Source of the DNA: Nocardia acididurans
GTDB lineage: Bacteria > Actinomycetota > Actinomycetes > Mycobacteriales > Mycobacteriaceae
Assembly: GCF_016741815.1 (NCBI RefSeq)
Contig: NZ_JAERRJ010000010.1
Location: forward strand, 186,001-250,000
Length of the DNA stretch: 64,000 nucleotides
Direction of reading: 5' to 3'
Of this stretch, positions 33,596 through 41,820 are shown in pieces (the stretch's first letter is position 1; each line of letters opens with the position of its first letter). The notes beneath the pieces are model-generated. The model saw only the letters and a list, made by a program, of their open reading frames with translations. It had not been told where the DNA came from and ran no database searches. The position numbers and the translations under genes were made by a program.

Positions 33596-34804
33596 GTGGT
33601 GAATGAGAGTGGGGTTCCGGAAGTCTCGGAACCACGCCCGGGGGCGGGGGAAGGTACCAGAAGCGCACCGGCGGAGGCGCTCGCGGCGATCTACCGCTCG
33701 GCCGAGAGCGTCGGGGAGACAGGTGATTTCGGAGCGCTGCTGGACGCGGTCGCCGCTCTCGCCGAGGTCTCGCGCGGCGACGTCGGACGAGCCCTGAATC
33801 GACCCTCCAGCGTCTACGAGTGGTTCCGGGGCAGCACGATCCCCGCCACCCGCGCCGTCGCCCGGGAACTCGCCGTCCACCTCGACCGCGCGGTCGCCGA
33901 CCGCCATCCCGACCTCGAAACCGAGATCGGCGACGCCCTCCTCGCCGCCTGGGACCACCTCGCCGAACAGCGCCGCCTCGCCCGCGTCGAACGCGGCCGC
34001 TCCCGCCATCGCCCCGCGGCCCCGCCCACCGAACCCGAGACCGCCCCGGGTGCAGGCGAATTCGCGAACGCGACCCCGGAGGAAGCGGCCTGCGCCGGGT
34101 CTGCGCCCCCGGTACCCGGACCCGCTACGCCCGCGCCTGCGATATCCGAGTCCGCTACGCTCGCGCCCCCGGTACCCGAGTCCGCCACGCTCGCGCCTGC
34201 GGTATTCGAGTCCGCCACGCCTGTGGCCCCGGCATCCGAGCCCGCGACAGCATCGAGGCGTCGCGGCGCGTGGCGGGGATATCGTGGTGTGGTGCTGGCG
34301 GCGGTGGTGTTGCTGGTGGGTGCGGTGGCCGGGTTCGCCGGGACGCGGGTGGTGGTCGCGGCGGTGCGGGCGGCGGTGCCGCCGTGCGCGGAAGCCATTG
34401 CGCCGCATCATTCCTCGGGCTTCGTGCAGTTGAATATCGGCTACGGCCCGCCGGGGGATCCAATGGCCGCGCAGCGCGTCGAACTGCGCGTGCAGCGGGC
34501 GGAGGACCGGTATGAGTGGGCCACAGCGGGGTGGATCGCCTACGCCCACCTGGTGCGCCGGGTTTCCGAGCAGGACGAGGTGTGGCTGGAGTGGCGTTCC
34601 GACGAGGACGGTGACGGTGTGGTCGAGACCTACACCTGCCCGGCCACCGAGGTGAACCAGATACTGCAGACACCGGGGATCCGGGTGCGCGACCCCTACG
34701 GCGAACGCCGCTGGTTCCGCGCCTGCGCCGCCGTGCCGCAGGAACGCGCGGTGCCCGGCCGCTCGCGCAACAACTGCACCGGTTGGGAGCGCCCCGATGA
34801 CTGA
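33596..34804 (+). CDS. Membrane protein with N-terminal HTH-like region and extracellular domain
   Basis: 402 aa. Residues about 40-115 contain an HTH-like helical segment (LAEVSRGDVGRALNRPSSVYEWFRGSTIPATRAVARELAVHL), residues 173-215 a run of 10-residue Pro/Ala/Ser repeats (SESATLAPPV and variants), one transmembrane helix at about 228-250, and an extracellular domain with RVELRVQRAEDRYEWA, DEVWLEWRSDEDGDG and RRWFRACAAVPQERAVPG. The extracellular domain is paralogous to the next gene. A TAAGGT box 6 nt before the GTG indicates a leaderless start. No known family; possibly a signal-transducing membrane DNA-binding protein, which is inference. Confidence 0.7.
   Translation: MVNESGVPEVSEPRPGAGEGTRSAPAEALAAIYRSAESVGETGDFGALLDAVAALAEVSRGDVGRALNRPSSVYEWFRGSTIPATRAVARELAVHLDRAVADRHPDLETEIGDALLAAWDHLAEQRRLARVERGRSRHRPAAPPTEPETAPGAGEFANATPEEAACAGSAPPVPGPATPAPAISESATLAPPVPESATLAPAVFESATPVAPASEPATASRRRGAWRGYRGVVLAAVVLLVGAVAGFAGTRVVVAAVRAAVPPCAEAIAPHHSSGFVQLNIGYGPPGDPMAAQRVELRVQRAEDRYEWATAGWIAYAHLVRRVSEQDEVWLEWRSDEDGDGVVETYTCPATEVNQILQTPGIRVRDPYGERRWFRACAAVPQERAVPGRSRNNCTGWERPDD
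34115..34234 (+). repeat. In-frame 30-bp tandem repeats in the membrane-HTH gene
   Basis: Four units of 10 codons (PATPAPAI-like, SESATLAPPV, PESATLAPAV, FESATPVAPA) encode a Pro/Ala/Ser linker between the cytosolic region and the transmembrane helix. Units two to four start at 34145, 34175 and 34205. Repeat number may vary between strains. Confidence 0.8.
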
Positions 34805-35429
34805 GCCCACACCCGCGCGGGTCGCACCGGCCGCAGCCCGCGCCGCTGCCGGACCGGCTGACACGCGCCCCCGCGAACCCGTTCCGCCGGACCGCTCGAA
34901 TGTGCTGCGCCGACTGCGCCTTCCGCTGGCCCTGGGCCTGGGGATCGCGCTCGGGGTGACCGCCGCCCTGATCCGGGACTACCGCCCCACGGTCGAACAC
35001 GTTCCCGCCGAGTCGCCGCTGATGTCCTATTCGATCTGCGGGGAGGAGCTCACGCCCGATCCCGCGATCGACCCCAGCGTGGAACTCTTCTCCACCGCGT
35101 TCGGCACGCCCATCCGTGATCGCCGGGTCGAACTGCGCTCCCAGCGCCATCCCGCGCACGGCCCCATCGTGTGGGCGGAGCTGGTCGCCTCGACCAGCGA
35201 TCTGGATCGGGTCTGGCTGGACTGGAGCTACCACCGCGACGCGGAGGATCATCAGCTGTGGCAGGACTGCGCGCAGCCGATCACCATGGGCCGCGCCACT
35301 CCCGCGCTGAAGGTTTTCGACGATCGCGGTCGCACCCGCTGGTTCCGGGCCTGCGGGCAGGTGCCGCCGCAGGATCGGGGCGCCCGGCCGTCGGGCACCT
35401 TCTGCACGGAATGGGGGCGGCCGTTCTGA
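34797..35429 (+). CDS. Single-pass membrane protein, paralog of the preceding gene product's ectodomain
   Basis: 210 aa. A basic/proline-rich cytosolic N-terminus (residues 1-40), one transmembrane helix near residues 42-60 (LRLPLALGLGIALGVTAAL), and an extracellular domain. The domain matches that of the previous protein: RVELRSQRHPAHGPIVWAELVA, LDRVWLDWSYHRDAEDH, then LKVFDDRGRTRWFRACGQVPPQD and GTFCTEWG. Cysteines in SICGEEL, DCAQP, ACGQ and FCTEW are probably paired. Its start overlaps the previous stop by 8 bp. No family recognised; a duplicated surface module is clear. Confidence 0.75.
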   Translation: MTEPTPARVAPAAARAAAGPADTRPREPVPPDRSNVLRRLRLPLALGLGIALGVTAALIRDYRPTVEHVPAESPLMSYSICGEELTPDPAIDPSVELFSTAFGTPIRDRRVELRSQRHPAHGPIVWAELVASTSDLDRVWLDWSYHRDAEDHQLWQDCAQPITMGRATPALKVFDDRGRTRWFRACGQVPPQDRGARPSGTFCTEWGRPF

Positions 35430-35501
35430 AACGCTGGTCACATTGCCGCATTTGCCCAGGCCGACGGCCGGGGGAGAAGCGGTAACTACTAAGATGCTCC
35501 C

Positions 35502-36233
35502 GTGAGTCTTGTGCTGCTACCCGCCGTCGATGTCGCCAATGGTGAGGCCGTGCGCCTCGTGCAGGGAGAGGCGGGCAGCGAAACCAGCTACGGTTCGCCG
35601 CGTGACGCCGCCCTGGCCTGGCAGCACGCGGGCGCGGAGTGGGTGCATCTGGTCGACCTGGATGCCGCCTTCGGCAAGGGCTCCAATCGCGATCTGATCG
35701 CCGAGGTCATCGGTGAGCTGGATGTGAAGGTGGAGCTGTCGGGCGGTATCCGCGACGACGATTCGCTGAAGGCCGCCCTGGCCACGGGCTGTGCGCGGGT
35801 GAACATCGGCACCGCCGCGATCGAGAACCCGGACTGGTGCGCGCGCGCCATCGGCGAATACGGCGACAAGATCGCCGTCGGCCTCGACGTGAAACTCATC
35901 GACGGCGAGTGGCGGCTGCGCGGCCGCGGCTGGGTGACCGATGGCGGCGACCTGTGGGAGGTGCTCGAGCGCCTGGAACGCGACGGCTGCTCGCGCTATG
36001 TGGTCACCGACGTCTCCAAGGACGGCACCCTGACCGGGCCGAATCTGGATCTGCTCGCCCAGGTCGCCAATGCGGCCGAGGCCCCGGTGATCGCCTCGGG
36101 CGGCATCTCGGTGCTCGACGATCTGCTCGCCATCGCCACCCTGACCGAGGACGGCGTGGAGGGCGCGATCATCGGAAAGGCTTTGTACGCCGGGCGATTC
36201 ACCCTGCCCGAAGCCCTCGCCGCGGTCCGATAG
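35502..36233 (+). CDS. priA: Bifunctional phosphoribosyl isomerase A (HisA/TrpF)
   Basis: TIM-barrel isomerase converting ProFAR in histidine synthesis; in actinobacteria the same enzyme also isomerises phosphoribosylanthranilate for tryptophan. 243 aa. LLPAVDVANGEAVRLVQGEAGSETSYGSP with the catalytic aspartate near residue 9, VELSGGIRDD, VDLDAAFG, and VTDVSKDGTLTGPNL with the second aspartate. No separate trpF is seen with trpE-C-B-A here, which agrees with the dual role. TAAGAT 6 nt before the GTG gives a leaderless promoter, so hisA-impA-hisF is a second his transcription unit. Confidence 0.95.
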   Translation: MSLVLLPAVDVANGEAVRLVQGEAGSETSYGSPRDAALAWQHAGAEWVHLVDLDAAFGKGSNRDLIAEVIGELDVKVELSGGIRDDDSLKAALATGCARVNIGTAAIENPDWCARAIGEYGDKIAVGLDVKLIDGEWRLRGRGWVTDGGDLWEVLERLERDGCSRYVVTDVSKDGTLTGPNLDLLAQVANAAEAPVIASGGISVLDDLLAIATLTEDGVEGAIIGKALYAGRFTLPEALAAVR

Positions 36234-36238
36234 CCCCG

Positions 36239-37057
36239 ATGGCCGCCGAACTCGCCGAGCTGCTCGCCATCGCGAGCGACGAACTCAATGCTGTCGCATC
36301 GCGTTTCGTGGAGGGAGTCGGCGCGCCGAGCGCGGTGGTGAAGGGCCGCAACGACTTCGCCACCGCCCTGGATCTGGAGCTGGAGCGCACGCTGTCCCAG
36401 CGGCTGGCCGAACGCACCGGAATCCCGGTGCACGGCGAGGAATTCGGCGGCCCGCAGTTGACCTCGGGCACCGCCTGGGTGCTCGACCCCATCGACGGCA
36501 CCTTCAACTATTCGTCGGGGCATCCGCTCTCGGGCATGCTGCTGGCCCTGGTCCGTGACGGCGTCCCGGTGATCGGCCTGACCTGGCTGCCGCTGCTGGG
36601 CCAGCGCTACGCCGCCACCGTCGACGGTCCGGTGCTGCTCAACGGCCAGCCGCTGCCGAAACTGGAGCGCGGCAAGCTGTCCGACGCCATGATCGGTTTC
36701 GGCTCCTTCAATATCGATGGGGCGGGCCGGATTCCGGGCATATTCCGTTTCAATCTGCTGGGCACGCTGAGTACCCTCTCCGGACGGGTGCGCATGCACG
36801 GCTCGACGGGCATCGACCTGGCCTATACGGCCTCCGGAATCCTCGGCGGCGCAGTGGTGTTCGGCCATCACCCGTGGGACAACGCCGCGGGCGTGGCCAT
36901 GGTGCGCGCGGCGGGCGGCGTGGTCACCGACCTGCTGGGCCGCGACTGGACCATCGAATCGGGTTCGGTGCTGGCCGCCGCGCCCGGAGTGCACGAAGAA
37001 CTACTGGACATGATCGGCGAGACCGTCGACCGTGTCCGCGGAGAGGTGGAGCAATGA
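36239..37057 (+). CDS. impA: Inositol monophosphatase family protein (ImpA-like)
   Basis: 272 aa Mg2+/Li+-sensitive phosphatase family. HGEEFGG and WVLDPIDGTFNYSSGHPLSGMLLALV hold metal ligands; GSTGIDLAYTASGILGGAVVFGHHPWDNAAGVAMVRAAGGVVTD is the C-terminal motif. It sits between hisA and hisF exactly as impA does in mycobacteria. The substrate is not proven: inositol phosphate or histidinol phosphate are candidates, the second being attractive from the position and the absence of hisN here. Its stop overlaps the hisF start. Confidence 0.9.
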   Translation: MAAELAELLAIASDELNAVASRFVEGVGAPSAVVKGRNDFATALDLELERTLSQRLAERTGIPVHGEEFGGPQLTSGTAWVLDPIDGTFNYSSGHPLSGMLLALVRDGVPVIGLTWLPLLGQRYAATVDGPVLLNGQPLPKLERGKLSDAMIGFGSFNIDGAGRIPGIFRFNLLGTLSTLSGRVRMHGSTGIDLAYTASGILGGAVVFGHHPWDNAAGVAMVRAAGGVVTDLLGRDWTIESGSVLAAAPGVHEELLDMIGETVDRVRGEVEQ

Positions 37058-37827
37058 CCTTGGCAGTGCGCGTTATCCCGTGCCTGGATGTCGACGCCGG
37101 CCGCGTGGTCAAGGGCGTGAACTTCGAAAACCTCAGGGACGCGGGCGATCCCGTGGAACTGGCCGCCGCCTACGACGCCCAGGGCGCCGATGAGCTCACC
37201 TTCCTCGATGTCACCGCCTCCACCGGCGACCGCGGCACCATGATCGATGTGGTGACCCGCACCGCCGAGCAGATCTTCATCCCGCTCACCGTCGGCGGCG
37301 GTGTCCGCACCGTCGAGGATGTGGATCGCCTGCTGCGCGCCGGTGCGGACAAGGTGTCGGTGAACACCGCCGCCATCGCCCGTCCGGAGGTGCTGCGCGA
37401 GATGTCGGAGCGTTTCGGCTCTCAGTGCATCGTGCTGTCGGTGGATGCCCGCACCGTGCCGCAGGGCCAGGCTCCCACCCCCTCCGGCTGGGAGGTCACC
37501 ACCCACGGCGGTAAGCGCGGCACCGGTATCGACGCGGTCGAATGGGCCGTGCGCGGAGCCGAATTGGGTGTCGGCGAGATCCTGCTGAACTCCATGGACG
37601 CCGACGGCACCAAGGCCGGTTTCGATCTGCCCATGATCAAAGCCGTGCGGGCCGCCGTCACCGTTCCCGTGATCGCCTCCGGCGGCGCGGGCAAAGTCGA
37701 GGACTTCGCCCCCGCCGTCCAGTCCGGCGCGGATGCGGTGCTGGCGGCCAGCGTCTTCCATTTCGGTGACCTCACCATCGGTCAGGTCAAGGACGCCATG
37801 CGCGCGGACGGCCTGACCGTCCGCTGA
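37054..37827 (+). CDS. hisF: Imidazole glycerol phosphate synthase, cyclase subunit
   Basis: TIM-barrel partner of HisH; forms imidazole-glycerol phosphate and AICAR. 257 aa. AVRVIPCLDVDAGRVVKGVNFENLRDAGDP with the catalytic aspartate, ADELTFLDVTAS, TVGGGVRTVEDVDRLLRAGADKVSVNTAA, ILLNSMDADGTKAGFDLP with the second aspartate, and ASGGAGKVEDF. The ATG overlaps the impA stop. It ends immediately beside the stop codon of the convergent SMR gene; the two stops abut with no gap. Confidence 0.96.
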   Translation: MTLAVRVIPCLDVDAGRVVKGVNFENLRDAGDPVELAAAYDAQGADELTFLDVTASTGDRGTMIDVVTRTAEQIFIPLTVGGGVRTVEDVDRLLRAGADKVSVNTAAIARPEVLREMSERFGSQCIVLSVDARTVPQGQAPTPSGWEVTTHGGKRGTGIDAVEWAVRGAELGVGEILLNSMDADGTKAGFDLPMIKAVRAAVTVPVIASGGAGKVEDFAPAVQSGADAVLAASVFHFGDLTIGQVKDAMRADGLTVR

Positions 37828-38145
37828 TCAGGCGGCGGCGACCTTCAGCAGTACGGCCCCGGCGATGATCGCCGCGAACGACACCACCTTCGGCACCGTG
37901 ATCTTCTCCTGGTAGATGAGCGCACCCAGGATCACGGTGCCGATGGCGCCCACACCGGTCCAGATCGTGTATCCCACACCGACATCCAGTGTGCGCAGCG
38001 CGAGACTCAGGGTGAAGATGCCGCCCGCGGCCGCGAGCAGCGTGAACACCGACGGCCACAGTCGCGTGAACCCCTTGGTGGCATTGGTGCCCAGCGCGAA
38101 GGCGATTTCGAAGAGGATGGCGACGCCGAGGTAGACCCAGGCCAT
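37828..38145 (-). CDS. SMR-family efflux protein
   Basis: 105 aa with four transmembrane helices. MAWVYLGVAILFEIAFALGTNATKGFTRLWPS has the membrane glutamate of SMR transporters, then LALRTLDVGVGYTIWTGVGAIGTVILGALIYQE, the QacE/SugE signature. Proton-coupled export of cationic compounds or guanidinium-type substrates; substrate unknown. It follows the second SMR gene by 68 bp on the same strand, so the two may pair as heterodimers. Confidence 0.93.
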   Translation of the reverse strand: MAWVYLGVAILFEIAFALGTNATKGFTRLWPSVFTLLAAAGGIFTLSLALRTLDVGVGYTIWTGVGAIGTVILGALIYQEKITVPKVVSFAAIIAGAVLLKVAAA

Positions 38146-38213
38146 GATGACGACTCCTTGATAATCGAGAGGGAAGTGCGAGAACGGATTTCGGCTGTGG
38201 GGGAGCGGAGCGG

Positions 38214-38573
38214 TCAGACCGCGACGGGCTCGGCGGCGACGCTGCGCCGATTGGCAAGCGTGTCAGCGAGTTTCAGCCCGAGCACGCCGCCGATGATCAG
38301 GACGAAGGCCATCGCCTTCCACACGGTGAGCTGCTCACCGAACACCACGGACGCGAAGGTGACCGTGCCGACCGAGCCGATGCCGGTCCACACCGTGTAC
38401 CCCACGCCCACGTCGAGCGTCTTCAGCGCCAGGCTCAGGAAGAAGATCCCTCCGGACGCGGCCGCCGCGGTGAGCAGCGACGGCCCGAGCACGGTGAACC
38501 CGTGCGTGGCATTGGTGGCGAGTGCGAAGACGACCTCGAAGACGGCGGCGACGAGCAGATAGATCCAGGCCAT
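38214..38573 (-). CDS. SMR-family efflux protein, partner
   Basis: 119 aa. A second SMR protein: MAWIYLLVAAVFEVVFALATNATHGFTVLGPS, then LALKTLDVGVGYTVWTGIGSVGTVTFASVVFGEQLT, with the conserved membrane glutamate near residue 13. It has a longer basic C-terminal tail (LANRRSVAAEPVAV). Tandem SMR genes often form two-component pumps. It is divergent from a MarR regulator, with a 13-bp palindrome in the 71-bp gap. Confidence 0.93.
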   Translation of the reverse strand: MAWIYLLVAAVFEVVFALATNATHGFTVLGPSLLTAAAASGGIFFLSLALKTLDVGVGYTVWTGIGSVGTVTFASVVFGEQLTVWKAMAFVLIIGGVLGLKLADTLANRRSVAAEPVAV

Positions 38574-38600
38574 TGGAAACCCCTGTAGTTGTATGTATAT

Positions 38601-38613
38601 GCAAGTAACTTGC
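38601..38613. promoter_or_regulatory. Palindrome between SMR and MarR genes
   Basis: GCAAGTAACTTGC has perfect 6-bp arms about one base. It is in the divergent promoter of the SMR and marR genes, flanked by a rough TTGTA/TACAA pair. It is a candidate site for the adjacent MarR protein. Confidence 0.65.
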
Positions 38614-38644
38614 TGAGATCGAAGTATGCATGTACAAATAAACG

Positions 38645-39055
38645 ATGTCAACAGGTGATCGTGACGAGCAGATGTGGAACCGCGTCATCGCCCTGCACGC
38701 GCAGGTCGAACAGCGGCTCACCGCCGTTCTGCAGCGCACGCACGGCCTCGGCCTGTCCGAGTACCGCGCCCTCGGCTTCCTCGACGCCGCACCCGACGAT
38801 GAACTGCGCATGCAGGAACTCGCGAATCTCCTGGGCCTGAACCAGAGTTCGGTCACCCGCCTGGTCGGCCGACTGGACGCCGCGGGTTTCGCACACCGCG
38901 ACCTGTGCCCCGATGATCGCCGCGGCGTCTACACGGTGATCACCCCGGCCGGCCGCGAACGCTACCTCGCCGCACGCGACTCCTACCGCGCCACACTGGG
39001 TTCGGCCCTCGACGACGCACCCGAGGGCCCCGCATTGCGCAAGGCCCTCGGATGA
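38645..39055 (+). CDS. MarR-family regulator of the SMR genes
   Basis: 136 aa. MarR winged helix: LSEYRALGFLDAAPDDELRMQELANLLGLNQSSVTRLVGRLDAAGFAHRDLCPDDRRGVYTVITPAG. Divergent from the SMR pair with a palindromic operator between them, so it likely represses the pumps and is relieved by their substrate. The C-terminus is short but complete. Converges on mgtA with an 11-bp gap. Confidence 0.88.
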   Translation: MSTGDRDEQMWNRVIALHAQVEQRLTAVLQRTHGLGLSEYRALGFLDAAPDDELRMQELANLLGLNQSSVTRLVGRLDAAGFAHRDLCPDDRRGVYTVITPAGRERYLAARDSYRATLGSALDDAPEGPALRKALG

Positions 39056-39065
39056 GAATCGCGAA

Positions 39066-41783
39066 CTACAGCCAGCTGTGGAACTTGCGGATGTAGAGCG
39101 TCTTCGCCAGCTGCGCCACACAGCAGTAGCTGAGCAGCGTCAGCACCAGCCACGGGAAGTAGGTCAGCGGCAGCGCCTGCATCTGCAGTGTGCTCGCCAG
39201 CGGCGAGAACGGCAGCCAGATGCCGATGGCCATGATGGTGCCCGTGGTCAGCATGACCGGCAGCGCCGCCCGCGACTGGATGAACGGGATCTTCTGCGTC
39301 CGGATCATGTGCACGATCAGCGTCTGCGACAGCAAACCCTCGATGAACCAGCCGGATTGGAACAGCGTCTGATGTTCGGGGGAGTTGGCGTGGAACACGA
39401 ACCACATGAGCGCGAAGGTCGTCATATCGAAGATGGAGCTGGTGGGGCCGATGCACACCATGAACCGGCCCAGATCCTTGGCGTTCCACTTCTGCGGCTT
39501 GCGCAGATACTCCGGATCCATCCGATCCCACGGAATCGTCAGCTGCGAGATGTCGTAGAGCAGGTTCTGCACCAGCAGATGCACCGCCAGCATGGGCTGG
39601 AACGGCAGGAAGGCCGAGGCCACCAGCACCGAGAACACATTGCCGAAGTTCGACGACGCCGTCATCTTGATGTATTTCATGGTGTTGCCGAAGGTTTGGC
39701 GTCCCATGAGCACGCCCTGCTCCAGAACCATGAGGTCCTTCTCCAGCAGGATGATGTCGGCCGATTCCTTCGCGATATCCACGGCCGTGTCCACCGAGAT
39801 GCCCACATCGGCCTCGCGCAGCGCCGCCGCGTCGTTGATGCCGTCGCCGAGGAAGCCCACCGTGCGGCCCTGGGCCTGCAGCGCCCGCACGATGCGCGCC
39901 TTCTGCACCGGGTTGATCTTGGCGAAAACGCTGGTGCGCGCGACGAGTTCGGGCAGATCCTCGTCCCGGGTGAGATCCAGGGCGGTGCCGGTCACCACCT
40001 CGCCGACATCGATGCCGACGTCCTGGCACACCCGTGCCGCCACCAGATCGTTGTCGCCGGTGACGACCTTCACCGCGACTCCGTTGTCCGCCAGCGCTTT
40101 CAGCGCCGCCGCCGCGTCCTGCTTGGGCGGATCCAGGAAGGCGAGAAAACCGATCAGCGTCATCTCGGTCTCGTCGGTCACCGCGTAGGTGTCGCGCAGC
40201 GGCACCGCCCTGGTGGCGACGGCCAGCACCCGCAGACCCTCGCGATTGTTGGCCTCGGCGATGCTGATGACCTGCTCGCGCATCTGCGGTGTCAGCGGAA
40301 TCGGGATGTCCCGGTCCAGCGCGTACCCGCACAGCGCGATGACCTCCTCGACCGCGCCCTTGCAGATCAGCTGGTTCTCGTTCGCGTGCCCGAGATTGTC
40401 GCTGACCACCACCGACATCCGGCGGCGCACGAAATCGAACGGGATCTCGTCGACCAGCCGGAAGCGGCTCTCGATCACCACCTCCTCGGCCGCGTCCACC
40501 CGGTCGATGACCGCGCGGTCCATGAGATTGCGCAGTCCGGTCTGGAAGTGGCTGTTGAGGTAGGCGCACTGCAGCACCTCGTCATCGGGCCGCCCGTGGA
40601 TGTCCAGGTAGCGGTCCAGCACGATGCGGTCCTCGGTGAGCGTGCCGGTCTTGTCCGTGCACAGCACATCCATGCCGCCCAGATTCTGAATCGCGTTGAG
40701 CCGCTTGACCACCACCTTGCGCTTGGACATGGTCATCGCGCCCTTGGCCAGGTTCGCGGTCACCACCACCGGCAGCATCTCCGGGGTCAGGCCCACCGCC
40801 ACGGCCACGGCGAACAGGAACGCCGAGGCCCAATCCCCTTGATTGAGACCGTTGATGACGAACACCACCGGGACCATGACCATCATGAAGCGGATCAGCA
40901 GGAAGCTGACCTTCTTCACGCCGGTGTCGAAGGCCGTCTCCGGATTCGCGCCGACGATGCCGTTGGCCATGGATCCGAAGTAGGTCTCCGAGCCGGTCGC
41001 GACGACCACGCCGATACCGGTGCCCGAGGTCACCGAGGTGCCCATCAGCACCAGGTTGTCGGCCTCGGCGGGATTGCCGTGTGCGGTGCCGGTGATATCG
41101 CCGGAGATGGTGTCGGCCTTCTCCACCGGCAGTGATTCGCCGGTCAGCGCGGCCTGGCTGAGCATCAGATCCTTGGCCGCGATGAGCCGCATATCCGCGG
41201 GCACCATATCGCCCGCGGCGAGCTGCACGATATCGCCGGGCACCACCTCGGTCATGGGGATTTCCGTTGCCGGACAGCGGGTCTCGGTCTCGCTGCGCCG
41301 GAACACCGCGGCCGTCGTGGTGACCAGCTTCGCCAGCGCCTCGGCGGCCCTGGTGGAGCGGAACTCCTGCCAGAATCGGATCAGCGTGCTGATCGTGATC
41401 ATGGTGGTGATGGTGATGACGCCCTTGACGTCCTCGGTCAGGTAGAGGATGAGATCGAGGAACAGCAGCACCAGAATGAACGGATTCCAGAACGCCTTGG
41501 CCAGCTGCACGGTCCAGTGCGGCACCCGTTCGTGCGCGATCTGGTTCTTCCCGTACTGGAGCAGCCGCAGCGCCGCATCCTCGTGCGTGAGGCCCTCCCG
41601 CGCCGAATCCAGTTCGCGCAGTACCTGTTTGGCGGGCTGCACGCTGATACCGGTGAGCCTGGCCCCCACCGCGCGCGTCTGCGATTCCAGTTCGGCCGCC
41701 TTGCGATCACGGCGGCTGGGCCGCTTGCGCTCGGGCGGCAGCCCCGGCGGGGGCGCCAGGGGCAGGGGTGTGTACATGGTCAT
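39066..41783 (-). CDS. mgtA: Magnesium-importing P-type ATPase
   Basis: 905 aa P3B-type ATPase that takes up Mg2+ at low external magnesium. Cytosolic N-terminus with YGKNQIAHERVPHWTVQLAKAFWNPFIL, actuator LTGESLPVEK, the phosphorylation motif DKTGTLTED, KGAVEEV, ATP-binding TGDNDLVA, and GDGINDAAALREADVGISVDTAVDIAKESADIILLEKDL; about ten helices. GAGGAG 6 nt before the ATG at 41783 supports the start; a long in-frame extension upstream overlaps the exported gene and is rejected. It is the third gene below the M-box riboswitch, which fits Mg2+-dependent control. Confidence 0.93.
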   Translation of the reverse strand: MTMYTPLPLAPPPGLPPERKRPSRRDRKAAELESQTRAVGARLTGISVQPAKQVLRELDSAREGLTHEDAALRLLQYGKNQIAHERVPHWTVQLAKAFWNPFILVLLFLDLILYLTEDVKGVITITTMITISTLIRFWQEFRSTRAAEALAKLVTTTAAVFRRSETETRCPATEIPMTEVVPGDIVQLAAGDMVPADMRLIAAKDLMLSQAALTGESLPVEKADTISGDITGTAHGNPAEADNLVLMGTSVTSGTGIGVVVATGSETYFGSMANGIVGANPETAFDTGVKKVSFLLIRFMMVMVPVVFVINGLNQGDWASAFLFAVAVAVGLTPEMLPVVVTANLAKGAMTMSKRKVVVKRLNAIQNLGGMDVLCTDKTGTLTEDRIVLDRYLDIHGRPDDEVLQCAYLNSHFQTGLRNLMDRAVIDRVDAAEEVVIESRFRLVDEIPFDFVRRRMSVVVSDNLGHANENQLICKGAVEEVIALCGYALDRDIPIPLTPQMREQVISIAEANNREGLRVLAVATRAVPLRDTYAVTDETEMTLIGFLAFLDPPKQDAAAALKALADNGVAVKVVTGDNDLVAARVCQDVGIDVGEVVTGTALDLTRDEDLPELVARTSVFAKINPVQKARIVRALQAQGRTVGFLGDGINDAAALREADVGISVDTAVDIAKESADIILLEKDLMVLEQGVLMGRQTFGNTMKYIKMTASSNFGNVFSVLVASAFLPFQPMLAVHLLVQNLLYDISQLTIPWDRMDPEYLRKPQKWNAKDLGRFMVCIGPTSSIFDMTTFALMWFVFHANSPEHQTLFQSGWFIEGLLSQTLIVHMIRTQKIPFIQSRAALPVMLTTGTIMAIGIWLPFSPLASTLQMQALPLTYFPWLVLTLLSYCCVAQLAKTLYIRKFHSWL

Positions 41784-41820
41784 GAGGTACTCCTCGCGAA
41801 TGGTGCGCACGACGCGCTCA

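Noticed and set aside
39078..41135. 685-codon open frame on the plus strand
   Set aside because: Antisense to mgtA, which has every P-type ATPase motif; the frame is Arg/His-rich with no domain.
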